Below, piece by piece: positions 52,150-60,546 of a stretch of DNA of 64,000 nucleotides. The stretch's first letter is position 1. Each line of letters starts with the position of its first letter. The DNA is from JBDWFY01 sp965275915 (lineage in GTDB: Bacteria > Pseudomonadota > Alphaproteobacteria > Rhizobiales > Stappiaceae), in assembly GCA_965275915.1 (NCBI GenBank), contig CBDHYI010000006.1, positions 248,001-312,000 on the forward strand. Direction: 5' to 3'. The translations under genes were made by a program, and so were the position numbers. A model generated the notes under the pieces. The model had not been told where the DNA came from. It worked only from the letters and a program-made list of their open reading frames with translations, and did not search any database.

Positions 52150-53118
52150 ATGATGAAACTGATTGCACCGCTGATGAACGCAATCGATGTTCCCATGCAG
52201 TTTCTGCAGCGTCGATTTGGCGTGGCACGGCTGCCCTGGATCTTTCTGCTGCCTAATCTGGTACTGTTTGCGCTGTTTGCCTTCCTGCCGGTTATCCTGA
52301 ACTTCGTTTACGCCTTTACCGGAACCGACAACATTCTGCTGAACGACCGCACGTATGTCGGTGGCGAAAATTTTTCCGATCTGCTGACTTGCGAAAACTA
52401 TCTTGATCCCAACAGTTGCGACAAGGACCTTTTCTGGCGGTCGGTCCACAACACGATCTTGTTTATCATCCTGCAGGTCGGTTTCATGATCGGATTTTCG
52501 CTTATTACAGCGCTGATCCTCAATCGCGAAATACGGGCCCGCGGATTTTTCAGAAGCGTTTTCTTCTTTCCCGTTCTGCTGTCGCCGGTTGTTGTTGCGC
52601 TGATCTGGAAATGGATCCTGCAGAGAAACGGGTTGATGAATGCCGGTCTGGAAGCGATGGGATTCGAACGTATCATCTGGCTCCTTGACAGGAACTGGGC
52701 CTTTGCCTGGTCCGTTTTTCTCTCTGTCTGGGCGCATATGGGCTTTTATACGCTGATCCTGCTGGCAGGGCTTCAGGCAATCCCCAGAGATGTTTATGAA
52801 GCCGCACTGATGGATGCGGCCAAGCCTTTCAGGACGTTTTATCGCATCACCCTTCCGCTTCTGATGCCAACCATGCTGGTCGTGATGGTGCTTGCGCTTA
52901 TCAAGGGCGTTCAGACATTCGACGAAGTCTACGCCTTCACCGGTGGCGGACCGGGTTCAGCGACGACGCTGATCATCCAGTATATCTACGAAACCGGCTT
53001 CGCCGGGGCGCCACGCCTGTTCGGGCTTGCATCTGCGGCGTCTATCATGCTGGCGGTCGTCCTTATTGTTCTGACGTTCCTTCAGCTCTGGGCGACGAGG
53101 AAAAACTCCAATGGCTAA
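52150..53118 (+). CDS. ABC transporter permease, MalF-like
   Basis: A 322-aa inner-membrane subunit with six predicted helices (first: LPWIFLLPNLVLFALFAFLPVILNFVYAFTG). The ATPase-contact EAA loop is YEAALMDAAKPFRTFYRITLPLLMPTMLVV. A periplasmic loop after the first helix contains two cysteines (LLTCENYLDPNSCDKDLFW) that could form a disulfide. The start at 52150 (MMKLIAPL) is chosen over 52102. It overlaps the next permease by eight bases. Confidence 0.92.
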   Translation: MMKLIAPLMNAIDVPMQFLQRRFGVARLPWIFLLPNLVLFALFAFLPVILNFVYAFTGTDNILLNDRTYVGGENFSDLLTCENYLDPNSCDKDLFWRSVHNTILFIILQVGFMIGFSLITALILNREIRARGFFRSVFFFPVLLSPVVVALIWKWILQRNGLMNAGLEAMGFERIIWLLDRNWAFAWSVFLSVWAHMGFYTLILLAGLQAIPRDVYEAALMDAAKPFRTFYRITLPLLMPTMLVVMVLALIKGVQTFDEVYAFTGGGPGSATTLIIQYIYETGFAGAPRLFGLASAASIMLAVVLIVLTFLQLWATRKNSNG

Positions 53119-54163
53119 CGTGGTTTCATTTCTCACGCGCACCCGCGGCAAAGGCCGGCTGCACTGGACCGACTGGTTTACCTACGGATATCTGCTGACG
53201 GGCGTCCTTCTGATGTTTGGTCCGGTGATCTGGCTGCTGTTTTCTTCGTTTAAGACAGATGCCGAGTTGGATCGGTTTCCACCCCGCTTCCTGCCTGTGG
53301 CTCAGGAAACGCTTGTTGTTGACGGCTACGCCAAGCCGTTGCCGGTGTTTCAGGTAACGAGCGGAGAATTGGCAGGAGAGACCGTAGCTCAGGTGCGGCG
53401 AATCGGATTAACCGCTCAGGTTGTCCGCCCCTCAGAACCTGACAACATCATCAAGATCAGCATCAGGGATCGCCAGCCGGTCGAAAAACTTTCGCTGGCT
53501 ACGGAGAACTATACCGGTCTGTTTTCCCGTTTCGACTTTCTCTTGTTTTTCTGGAACAGCACTTTTATCACCGTCGCAGCAACGGCCATTATGCTGCTTG
53601 TTAACTCAATGGCGGCTTTTGCACTGTCAAAATACCAGTTTAGCGGACGGGCTATCGTCATGGCACTTGTGATCGGGACCCTTATGGTCCCGCAAACAGT
53701 GGTTCTGGTGCCGTTGTTTATGATTACAAGGGAACTGGGGATGATCGATACGCTATGGGGCGTTATCATTCCCGGCGCTGCGACTCCGACGGGCGTTTTC
53801 CTGTTGCGTCAGTATATGCTGACCATACCGGACGAGATTATCGACGCTGCGAGAATGGACAAGGCCAGCGAGTGGAAAATCTACTGGCGTATCATATTGC
53901 CGCTTAGCGCACCGGCTATCGCCGTGCTGGCTATTCTGGCAATCATCTGGCGCTGGAACGATTTTTTGTGGCCTCTGATCGCGCTGTCCCGCAGCGAAAA
54001 CTTCACGCTGCAACTGGCGCTGAATTCATTCCAGGGTGAAATGTCGACGGAGTGGAGCAGCCTGCTCGCAATGACGGTGCTGACCCTGCTTCCCGTTGTG
54101 CTCGTGTTTGCGTTTCTCCAAAAATACATCGCCACGGGTATCGCATCCACAGGTGGCAAATGA
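53111..54163 (+). CDS. ABC transporter permease, MalG-like, with periplasmic insert
   Basis: A 350-aa inner-membrane subunit. The EAA loop is IPDEIIDAARMDKASEWKIYWRIILPLSAPAIAVLAIL. Between helix 1 (YLLTGVLLMFGPVIWLLFSSF) and helix 2 (FDFLLFFWNSTFITVAATAIMLLV) is a soluble insert of roughly 90 residues (about 56-145) that is predicted to be periplasmic and makes this longer than the usual 275-300 aa. Such inserts occur in a subset of CUT1 permeases and may contact the binding protein. Confidence 0.9.
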   Translation: MANVVSFLTRTRGKGRLHWTDWFTYGYLLTGVLLMFGPVIWLLFSSFKTDAELDRFPPRFLPVAQETLVVDGYAKPLPVFQVTSGELAGETVAQVRRIGLTAQVVRPSEPDNIIKISIRDRQPVEKLSLATENYTGLFSRFDFLLFFWNSTFITVAATAIMLLVNSMAAFALSKYQFSGRAIVMALVIGTLMVPQTVVLVPLFMITRELGMIDTLWGVIIPGAATPTGVFLLRQYMLTIPDEIIDAARMDKASEWKIYWRIILPLSAPAIAVLAILAIIWRWNDFLWPLIALSRSENFTLQLALNSFQGEMSTEWSSLLAMTVLTLLPVVLVFAFLQKYIATGIASTGGK

Positions 54164-54196
54164 CCAGAGCAATCACAAACAAACAGGAGTTCCTTT

Positions 54197-55270
54197 ATGG
54201 CCCAGCTTAATCTCAGCCAGATAAGGAAGTCCTATGGTACGGTTGAAGTTATCCGAGGTGTTGATCTTGAGATAGAACACGGCGAGTTCTGTGTTTTCGT
54301 CGGCCCGTCCGGCTGCGGCAAGTCGACCCTTCTGAGAATGATCTCCGGCCTCGAAGAGATCACGAGCGGTGACCTCATGATTGCGGGAGAGCGGGTGAAT
54401 GGCATCGCCGCTGCGGAGCGCGGCCTTGCGATGGTTTTCCAGTCCTATGCACTTTATCCGCATATGAACGTCCGCCAGAATCTCTCGTTCGGTCTTGAAA
54501 ACCTCAAAACGCCGAAAGCGGAAATCGAGGAAAAAGTTCAATCCGTTTCAAAGATGCTGCAGATCGATCAATTGTTGCATCGGCGCCCAAAAGATCTCTC
54601 CGGCGGACAAAGGCAGCGGGTGGCCATCGGTCGTGCCGTCGTACGGGAACCCCGGGTCTTCCTGTTCGACGAACCCCTGTCGAATCTCGATGCGGAACTA
54701 CGGGTTGAAATGCGCGGCGAAATCGCCCGGCTCCACAGGCGGCTGGGCAACACCATGATTTACGTGACGCACGATCAGGTGGAAGCCATGACCATGGCCG
54801 ACAAAATCGCTGTCCTGCGCGACGGACTTGTCGAACAGTTCGGGCGGCCACTGGACCTGTACAACGCGCCGGCCAACATTTTTGTTGCCGGATTCATCGG
54901 CTCTCCGAAAATGAATTTTCTGCCGGGCACGTTCAAGGACGGCATTCTTGCCTTGGACAACGGAGAACGGGTGAGTATTCCGACGGAAGGATACGATCTT
55001 TCCGAGGGACTTAAGGTGACGCTTGGTATCCGGCCAAACGATATTCGTCCCTCACAAGGCACGGCGTCCGGCCTGTCTGTTTCCGTCAGAAGCGTCGAGC
55101 AACTTGGCGGCGATTCCTATATCTATGCCGAAACGCCGACCCGCGAAGCTGTCACTGTGCATCAACCCGGCCAGACGAAAGTCGACATCGGCGAAACGAT
55201 TTCCTTGGCCTTTGATGCCGGGCAGGTTCATTTGTTCTCAACCGATTCAGGCGCATCTTTGAGGGCGTAG
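54197..55270 (+). CDS. ABC transporter ATPase, UgpC/MalK type
   Basis: A 357-aa cytoplasmic ATPase that drives the two permeases. Walker A FVGPSGCGKSTLLRMI, signature LSGGQRQRVAIGRAVVREP, Walker B VFLFDEPLSNLDAELRVEMR, and H-loop MIYVTHDQVEAMTMAD are intact. The C-terminal regulatory OB (TOBE) domain follows (FIGSPKMNFLPGTFKDGILAL, LGIRPNDIRPS). It is the last gene of the operon. A weak inverted repeat AACCGG / CCGGTT at 55322-55339 may end the transcript. Confidence 0.94.
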   Translation: MAQLNLSQIRKSYGTVEVIRGVDLEIEHGEFCVFVGPSGCGKSTLLRMISGLEEITSGDLMIAGERVNGIAAAERGLAMVFQSYALYPHMNVRQNLSFGLENLKTPKAEIEEKVQSVSKMLQIDQLLHRRPKDLSGGQRQRVAIGRAVVREPRVFLFDEPLSNLDAELRVEMRGEIARLHRRLGNTMIYVTHDQVEAMTMADKIAVLRDGLVEQFGRPLDLYNAPANIFVAGFIGSPKMNFLPGTFKDGILALDNGERVSIPTEGYDLSEGLKVTLGIRPNDIRPSQGTASGLSVSVRSVEQLGGDSYIYAETPTREAVTVHQPGQTKVDIGETISLAFDAGQVHLFSTDSGASLRA

Positions 55271-55411
55271 CCGCATCAAATGACCAAATCCCTCAGGGCT
55301 TGTTCAGCTCTGACGAACGGCAACCGGTGCCGGCCGGTTTATCCTTAGAAAACACTTCAATCTGCTCTTGACAAATCATCGGGGAATTGACCAAACGTAG
55401 CATATTGGTCC

Positions 55412-55501
55412 GGATGGGTGGTCGAGTGGTTTAAGGCACCGGTCTTGAAAACCGGCGTGCGTGGAAGCGTACCGTGGGTTCGAATCCCACCCCATCCGCC
55501 A
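55412..55501 (+). tRNA. tRNA-Ser (anticodon UGA)
   Basis: A 90-base serine tRNA. Acceptor arms GGATGGG and CCCATCC pair fully; discriminator G and encoded CCA close the 3' end. The anticodon stem CCGGT/ACCGG encloses CTTGAAA, giving TGA. The long variable arm (around GTGCGTGGAAGCGTAC) and T arm GTGGGTTCGAATCCCAC are typical of class II tRNA-Ser. It marks the border between the sugar operon and an accessory gene patch. Confidence 0.97.
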
Positions 55502-55609
55502 CTTATTTTGAATAACTATTTGTTTTTGCTGTTTAAATAGTCGAAGAAGATATTGGCATCTTTCTTTTTGTCTTTCTTTGATCCGCTGTGGTGGTAGATG
55601 TTATCCGTT

Positions 55610-57094
55610 TCAGTTTGTGACCGAGGTTAGACGACCGGCGCTTCTGACAATGTCCGGATATTGCCGTATTATTGAATACGGAGGGCTTTTGGGCGCAACA
55701 CGGTTTTGGTGCAATGACGTGAACTCTTCGTTAAATTGGGCTGCTATCCAAATCGCAGTTGCGTTATCACCATGTTTGGCCGCCAAGTCTGGCAAACTTT
55801 CGTTTTGACACGCTGTAAATCGAGAAAACAAGCTCCACCCATTATCTTCTAATCTGTTTCGAATGCCCTGAAACTCAAGTTTCCAACTTTTGCCATTGAA
55901 GGAACTGTCACGCGCTACCGCAACAAGTTCCCGTTCGATCTGTTTCAGGCTCAACAAGGGTAAGCCGGACTGTTGTGCAACAACAACTGGGAATAGTGCA
56001 GCCAATTGTATGCGGATTGAATTATTTGGCCAAACAGTGATCACACTGCGCAGAATGTCTATGCATTGTTCGATGTCCCTGAGGCTAGATTGAAAATACT
56101 CGAAGCCACCCAAAAGATATTCATCGACATTCGCTGACGGGGGGACCGATATGTTCGCTTCGTTAAGCTTATACTGTTCGCACAACTGGGTAACAAATCG
56201 TTCGACCGATGGTGCAACGAAGCTATACGATCTGTCGAAGAACCTTCGCAGGTATCGATTGCTGTCGAATTGTTGGCCATAAACAGCGCAGATTGAATGC
56301 TGCAATTGTGCAGTATCAGTAGCAACAATAAATACCACATCGTCAGTTTCAAACAGATGCTTCACTCTTTCGAGTAACTCAATCGCATAAGTAGGCCGGC
56401 AGCGGTCCAACTCATCGATCAGAACAAATAACGGGGCTTTGTGATGAACAGGAACAACTGTGCTTATTAGCTCACTCAGGTTCTGTTTGAACCTGCTCAC
56501 GGATTGCTTTCCGTCTTTAAACTGTGCCAGCATTGCATCTGCTACGTCGTCGAGTTGTTTTTCAGCATGTTGTTTTACAGACTTTGCACTATCATCAACA
56601 ATGGTATCTACAGTATCTTCTCTTGCGTCGTAGTAAGCACCTTCAATAGCCTCTACGCCCTCTCCAATTAGCTTTCTTGCCCAGTGTTTTGTTGCTCCCC
56701 TCGCGACAGCGAGAGCAACTGCCGCGACATTTCGTTTCACCGTCTGCAGCTTTTTATTTGTATCTCGAACTTTTCGCGATGCGGGTGTTAGCGCATTGTC
56801 AATCGAAGCAAATACGGCAACCAATGGATCAGCAACATAATCGTCTTGCCATGCATTAACCGAGGCAGCCAAATAGCCCTGTGCTTTTAGATGCTGAGCG
56901 AGACGTTCAAGGAAAAATGTCTTTCCGCTCCCCCAGGTTGAATCAAGATTAAGAACGTAGGAACGACTAAGGCCCTGTTCGGCGCGCTCTTCTATTCTTT
57001 TGGTCAAAAAGCTAATGAGAAACTCAGCATCTTGACGACGGTCTAACCGGTCTGCTGACCAAATCTCGGTCAATTGCTCAAGGTTGGACATCAA
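55610..57094 (-). CDS. KAP-family P-loop NTPase
   Basis: A 494-aa protein with Walker A TWGSGKTFF (Lys58, Thr59) and Walker B PLFVLIDELDRCRPTYAIELLERVKHLFE, the latter close to the KAP-family pattern. Between the two is an insert with small-residue helices (VAAVALAVARGATKHWA) that in KAP proteins can be membrane-associated. The C-terminal 200 residues are helical and unrecognised. KAP NTPases are patchily distributed and several have been linked to phage or plasmid conflict; here that is inference. The gene is richer in A+T than its neighbours and stands next to a tRNA, consistent with lateral transfer. Confidence 0.82.
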   Translation of the reverse strand: MMSNLEQLTEIWSADRLDRRQDAEFLISFLTKRIEERAEQGLSRSYVLNLDSTWGSGKTFFLERLAQHLKAQGYLAASVNAWQDDYVADPLVAVFASIDNALTPASRKVRDTNKKLQTVKRNVAAVALAVARGATKHWARKLIGEGVEAIEGAYYDAREDTVDTIVDDSAKSVKQHAEKQLDDVADAMLAQFKDGKQSVSRFKQNLSELISTVVPVHHKAPLFVLIDELDRCRPTYAIELLERVKHLFETDDVVFIVATDTAQLQHSICAVYGQQFDSNRYLRRFFDRSYSFVAPSVERFVTQLCEQYKLNEANISVPPSANVDEYLLGGFEYFQSSLRDIEQCIDILRSVITVWPNNSIRIQLAALFPVVVAQQSGLPLLSLKQIERELVAVARDSSFNGKSWKLEFQGIRNRLEDNGWSLFSRFTACQNESLPDLAAKHGDNATAIWIAAQFNEEFTSLHQNRVAPKSPPYSIIRQYPDIVRSAGRLTSVTN

Positions 57095-57810
57095 AAATGT
57101 TTCCGTAATTCAGAAAAGAAAATCATTGTATGAAAATATCGTCGATTGAACTTTCTAAATAAAGTAGAAAGAGAACCGATTTGACCTTTTGATTGAAACT
57201 AAATTGGTTTAGCGCATTGACCGTCTTCAAATGTCTTCATGATGAGCCCCAAGGCTTATTCTTTGTCGCTGTTGCGTCCCGTTACTTCCTGTGACATCAC
57301 GACATTTCTCTTAACTATCAATTCAGGTGGCGAGATATCTTCGGCGGTACGCAACGGTCGATTACGCAAAAGCTCTAAATCGCTCTACTTTAGATATAAC
57401 GGTGTGACCAGTTTGCCCGCTTTCGTGCCGTTCCGATCGTGTCTGCTTTTGGAAACATAATGCCCGTCCGCCCAGTGATTTGACCTGTCCAGATTATCGC
57501 ATTTTGCGGGCTGCATGTCATTGGAATGACTGAAGAATTGTATTTTGACTCCCGCTGCCATTCTCGCGCGGGAGTATTAAAAAGAACAATGTAATCATGT
57601 CCGCTTTTGCCAATGTTGATGACCTGAGCCCCTGCGGTCCCGCAGTGATTAGGTGAGTCTCTGGTTTGAATATCCCATTGTTCCGAGTGGCCGGACAGGG
57701 CTTGCCGATCGAAGTTTTTGACGAGTCCTCTCGGCCGTAGCCGACAGCTCTCGCCGGGGCGCAAATGACGTCGCCGACCACATGCCCCTTCATTTTCGAT
57801 AGCTCGACCG
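57095..57810. other. Spacer without recognisable genes in the accessory patch
   Basis: About 716 bases. The ORFs here are short, lack good ribosome sites and match nothing I know. A perfect 8-bp inverted repeat ACTCCCGC / GCGGGAGT lies at about 57548-57575. Composition is mixed, A+T-rich near 57.1-57.3 kb. It could hold decayed genes, but I cannot name any. Confidence 0.4.
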
Positions 57811-58611
57811 TCATTTCGAATACTCCGCGATAATCCGTTTCCAGTCGAATTGGTCGCCGCCGTGATAGATGTATCGGTCGCGGATGATGGCCAGTTCAAG
57901 TGGCCCGAGCGTTACAGGCAGGTGCTCGTTGCCCCTAAATCTCGTTCTTGGATCGCGTGCCCGGTCGAAGAACGTTTCAAAATTTTCGACGGCCTCCCGC
58001 GTCATTTGCTCCGGCGCTGATCCCAATGCCACCTTCATGAGATCCTTCAGCGCTCTGAAATGCGGCTCGTTGTATCGACTCTTGGCCGGCGGGCTGCCCA
58101 AAAGTTCCGCGGCCCGTTCGAGATCGTTCCCAATCAGCGCTAGGTGTATGCTGTCGATCCAGTGATAGCAGGACTGCTCATTGCGGTCTCTCGGATCGTC
58201 GTGTTTCTTGAAATAGGTTTCGAATTCCCTTGACGCGAGGATCAGCGCGTCCGTGTCGAGCCTATCGCCCAAAAGCGATTGCGCGTAAGCTTTGGTACGC
58301 CGGCAGATGGCGCTGTTGGCCGGATATCGCAGATCGCATCCTGGCGCGGTGAGTTTGTTCTCTTCCGAGATGCGATCGATGATGTTGATACTTCTGGCGA
58401 GATAGCGGCGCGCGAGATCCCAATTCTCGCTGCCCGACAATATCCTGATCGCGGTATTGAACTCGAATTTGGCGGTTCCGTCGGGAGAGGAGTTTGCCTC
58501 CCAACGCGACCATGGATAGTCTTCCTCGATAAGCTCGTGCAGCTCCGCGAACGACTTTTGATAAAGACGCGTCCAGTGTGCCTTCGCGGTCGATTTTCTG
58601 CGAAAAAACAA
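57811..58611 (-). CDS. Hypothetical helical protein, 266 aa
   Basis: Not recognised. The product has a TTG start with AGGAG seven bases upstream (MFFRRKSTAKAHWTRLYQKS) and reads as an all-helical soluble protein with tetratricopeptide-like spacing (ENWDLARRYLARSINIIDRIS, NDLERAAELLGSPPAKSRYNEPHFRALKDLMKVALG). No signal peptide or catalytic motif is seen. It lies 47 bases downstream of the DUF3137-like gene on the same strand, so the two may form a unit. Confidence 0.7.
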   Translation of the reverse strand: MFFRRKSTAKAHWTRLYQKSFAELHELIEEDYPWSRWEANSSPDGTAKFEFNTAIRILSGSENWDLARRYLARSINIIDRISEENKLTAPGCDLRYPANSAICRRTKAYAQSLLGDRLDTDALILASREFETYFKKHDDPRDRNEQSCYHWIDSIHLALIGNDLERAAELLGSPPAKSRYNEPHFRALKDLMKVALGSAPEQMTREAVENFETFFDRARDPRTRFRGNEHLPVTLGPLELAIIRDRYIYHGGDQFDWKRIIAEYSK

Positions 58612-58658
58612 AACGCGCTCCTACACCCATTCGACTCCGCCGTGGCGGCACGCCGCCA

Positions 58659-59612
58659 TCATGCCGCAGCCCATTCAACCGTGTCCAGAATATGCTTGAA
58701 CGCGATCACCGCGCGCCGCAGCCGTTTTCGGCTCGTGAGCGGTGTCAGCATCGAACCGGGAGTCAGGCGATGACCGTTGCCGACAGCGATGTAGACGTTG
58801 TTTTCGGTAAATCCGATCGCCAGCGCGTGCGATCCATAGGCGTCCAGCAGCTTTTCCGCCGACGGCGCCAGCAGTGCGGTGGTTTGCCGGCCGCTGTCCG
58901 GCGCGGCCGACCAGACCCGAAACCGGCGGTCCAGCTTCGCGGGCAGGCCGTGGACTCGGCGTGCGTCCTCAAAAGGAGGGCGACGGCCCGCGAACAATCC
59001 GCGCCGTTTGATCAGGACAAGAGGGGGTGTGACGCCCACGCGGCGCGTAATGCGCATGAGCTGGCCGGCAAAGACGGTTTTGTCGCTCCTTCTGCTTTTG
59101 CGCCTTCTCGACAGAAACACCTCGCTCACAGAGAACGCGGCATTCGCCCATTCGCCTTCGATCACATCGCCGCATTCCACCGCGTCATACTGCGGAACGA
59201 GCCCGTATTTCCTTGACGTTTTGAGACTGCGCGGTCGTTTGAGGTCGCTGCGGTGCTCCAGCTTCAAAAAACGTGCGATACCGCCAACCAAAGCGTCGTT
59301 CGTGGCCGCATAATCGTCTTCCATGCGCCAGTTGAGCGCGAAAACGGTGATCATCAGGGCGATGAACAGAACTGCAAAAACGCCGACAACCGAATGGAAT
59401 AGAACCAGAACAGCGTAACTGACCGAAATGGCCGTGAGAAGCGCGGTTGCGACAATCACCGCGCAATCGCGCATCAGCTTGCGCCGTCGTGGCTCCAACG
59501 AGGCCAGCTTCGGTTGGATATGGGCGGCGTAGTAGGCTTCAAATCCCGAAAACACCGGGGCGATACGGTCGATGGAGAAGGCCACGGCTAATGGAGCTTG
59601 TGGATTTGACAT
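58659..59612 (-). CDS. DUF3137-like membrane protein
   Basis: A 317-aa protein with two adjacent transmembrane helices (residues about 50-95: CAVIVATALLTAISVSYAVLVLF and VVGVFAVLFIALMITVFALNW) after a short cytoplasmic N-terminus (FSGFEAYYAAHIQPKLASLEPRRRKLM). The rest is a soluble domain with VPQYDAVECGDVIEGEWANAAFSVSEV and a basic strand-rich part ending VYIAVGNGHRLTPGSMLTPLTS. The layout agrees with DUF3137 proteins, whose function is unknown. Probably co-transcribed with the 266-aa gene that follows. Confidence 0.72.
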   Translation of the reverse strand: MSNPQAPLAVAFSIDRIAPVFSGFEAYYAAHIQPKLASLEPRRRKLMRDCAVIVATALLTAISVSYAVLVLFHSVVGVFAVLFIALMITVFALNWRMEDDYAATNDALVGGIARFLKLEHRSDLKRPRSLKTSRKYGLVPQYDAVECGDVIEGEWANAAFSVSEVFLSRRRKSRRSDKTVFAGQLMRITRRVGVTPPLVLIKRRGLFAGRRPPFEDARRVHGLPAKLDRRFRVWSAAPDSGRQTTALLAPSAEKLLDAYGSHALAIGFTENNVYIAVGNGHRLTPGSMLTPLTSRKRLRRAVIAFKHILDTVEWAAA

Positions 59613-59961
59613 TTGATGCTCATTTGCTGCTCCGCTAGAATCATAAACGTACTCGTGGTCCTGATGACTGCGGCATTGATCAAGCTTTTGCTGCAGTGAT
59701 TTGCAAACACCGGAACCGGGCCTCTGAAAACTGGCATATTACTTCCTGCAACTACATTAACGCTCGTGGTGGTCAGGTGCAGCCACCATTTGCTGCCGAT
59801 TGTCCGATAATTCACCACGTTATGACGACCGCTTTGCGGGATGGCGACCGTCCGCTGCGAAAGCACCAGTGGCCGCTTTTGGTCATGCGTACAGTGTGAA
59901 ACGAAACTTCTCGCGTGCTGCTCGCCGATCCAGGCCCGGTGACGAGTTTGGGGCAAATGGT
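59613..59961. other. Spacer without recognisable genes
   Basis: About 350 bases between the DUF3137-like gene and the rrf2-type gene, transcribed from neither. A 122-codon minus-strand ORF crosses it, but it runs into the DUF3137-like start region and matches nothing known. No tRNA, hairpin terminator or repeat was recognised. Confidence 0.4.
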
Positions 59962-60420
59962 TTATTTACTGCAATCAGCATTGGCCGCAGTCGACCGCGA
60001 CGCGATGCGACGCTCAAAATCGTCGGCAATGTCGGCGACGGAAATTTTCGAAAACCGCCGCCTCAAAAGGGTCTCGGCTTCGTCAAGTGTCTTTTCCATG
60101 CGTGCATCGACAGCCTGTTCCACATAGCACTCAGGGTTTTCAGAATGTGGTCCGATGTTGAAGAGCGCCGGTTTTCCCAACGCCTTGTAAACATCAAGAA
60201 GCGAGACCGATTTCAGGTCCTTTATAAGTTGCCACCCGCCACTTCGCCCCTTCTCTGAAGCAACGATGCCCTGATCACGCAAGCCGGACATCATTCGGCG
60301 GACAACAACAGGATTTGTTCCGAGCATCGCTGAGATTTGTTGTGACGTCGGGCGATCAATGTGCCGGTCCATGTGGATGAGCACATGGAGAATTCGCGAC
60401 ATCCGGCTGTCTCGTGGCAT
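59962..60420 (-). CDS. Rrf2-family transcriptional regulator
   Basis: A 152-aa winged-helix regulator. I start it at MPRDSRMSRILHVLIHMDRH (60420), the usual beginning of this subfamily. DNA-binding part: PTSQQISAMLGTNPVVVRRMMSGLRDQGIVASEKGRSGGWQLIKD. The middle shows only one cysteine (PECYVEQAV), not the three-cysteine cluster site of IscR or NsrR, so it is nearer the YwnA type, which may sense by thiol chemistry. It is divergent from the flavoprotein gene, with a palindrome between them. Confidence 0.9.
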   Translation of the reverse strand: MPRDSRMSRILHVLIHMDRHIDRPTSQQISAMLGTNPVVVRRMMSGLRDQGIVASEKGRSGGWQLIKDLKSVSLLDVYKALGKPALFNIGPHSENPECYVEQAVDARMEKTLDEAETLLRRRFSKISVADIADDFERRIASRSTAANADCSK

Positions 60421-60505
60421 TGGCAATCCTCATTGGCAGTCCCAGAGATAGCATATCCGTCATTCTGTAACAAACAGGGTTCTATTTGTTGACGCCTCGT
60501 CACTT

Positions 60506-60532
60506 ATATTGTAACTTTCAGTGATACAATAT
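60506..60532. promoter_or_regulatory. Putative Rrf2 operator
   Basis: ATATTGTA (60506-60513) and TACAATAT (60525-60532) form a perfect 8-base inverted repeat with an 11-base spacer, 14 bases before the flavoprotein start and about 85 bases before the regulator start. Rrf2 sites often have this dyad form. Confidence 0.65.
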
Positions 60533-60546
60533 GAGGAGATGAGTGT

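Noticed and set aside
55412..60000. Integrative island using tRNA-Ser as attachment site
   Set aside because: No integrase gene and no second copy of the tRNA 3' end were found in the window; kept only as a possibility in the KAP finding.
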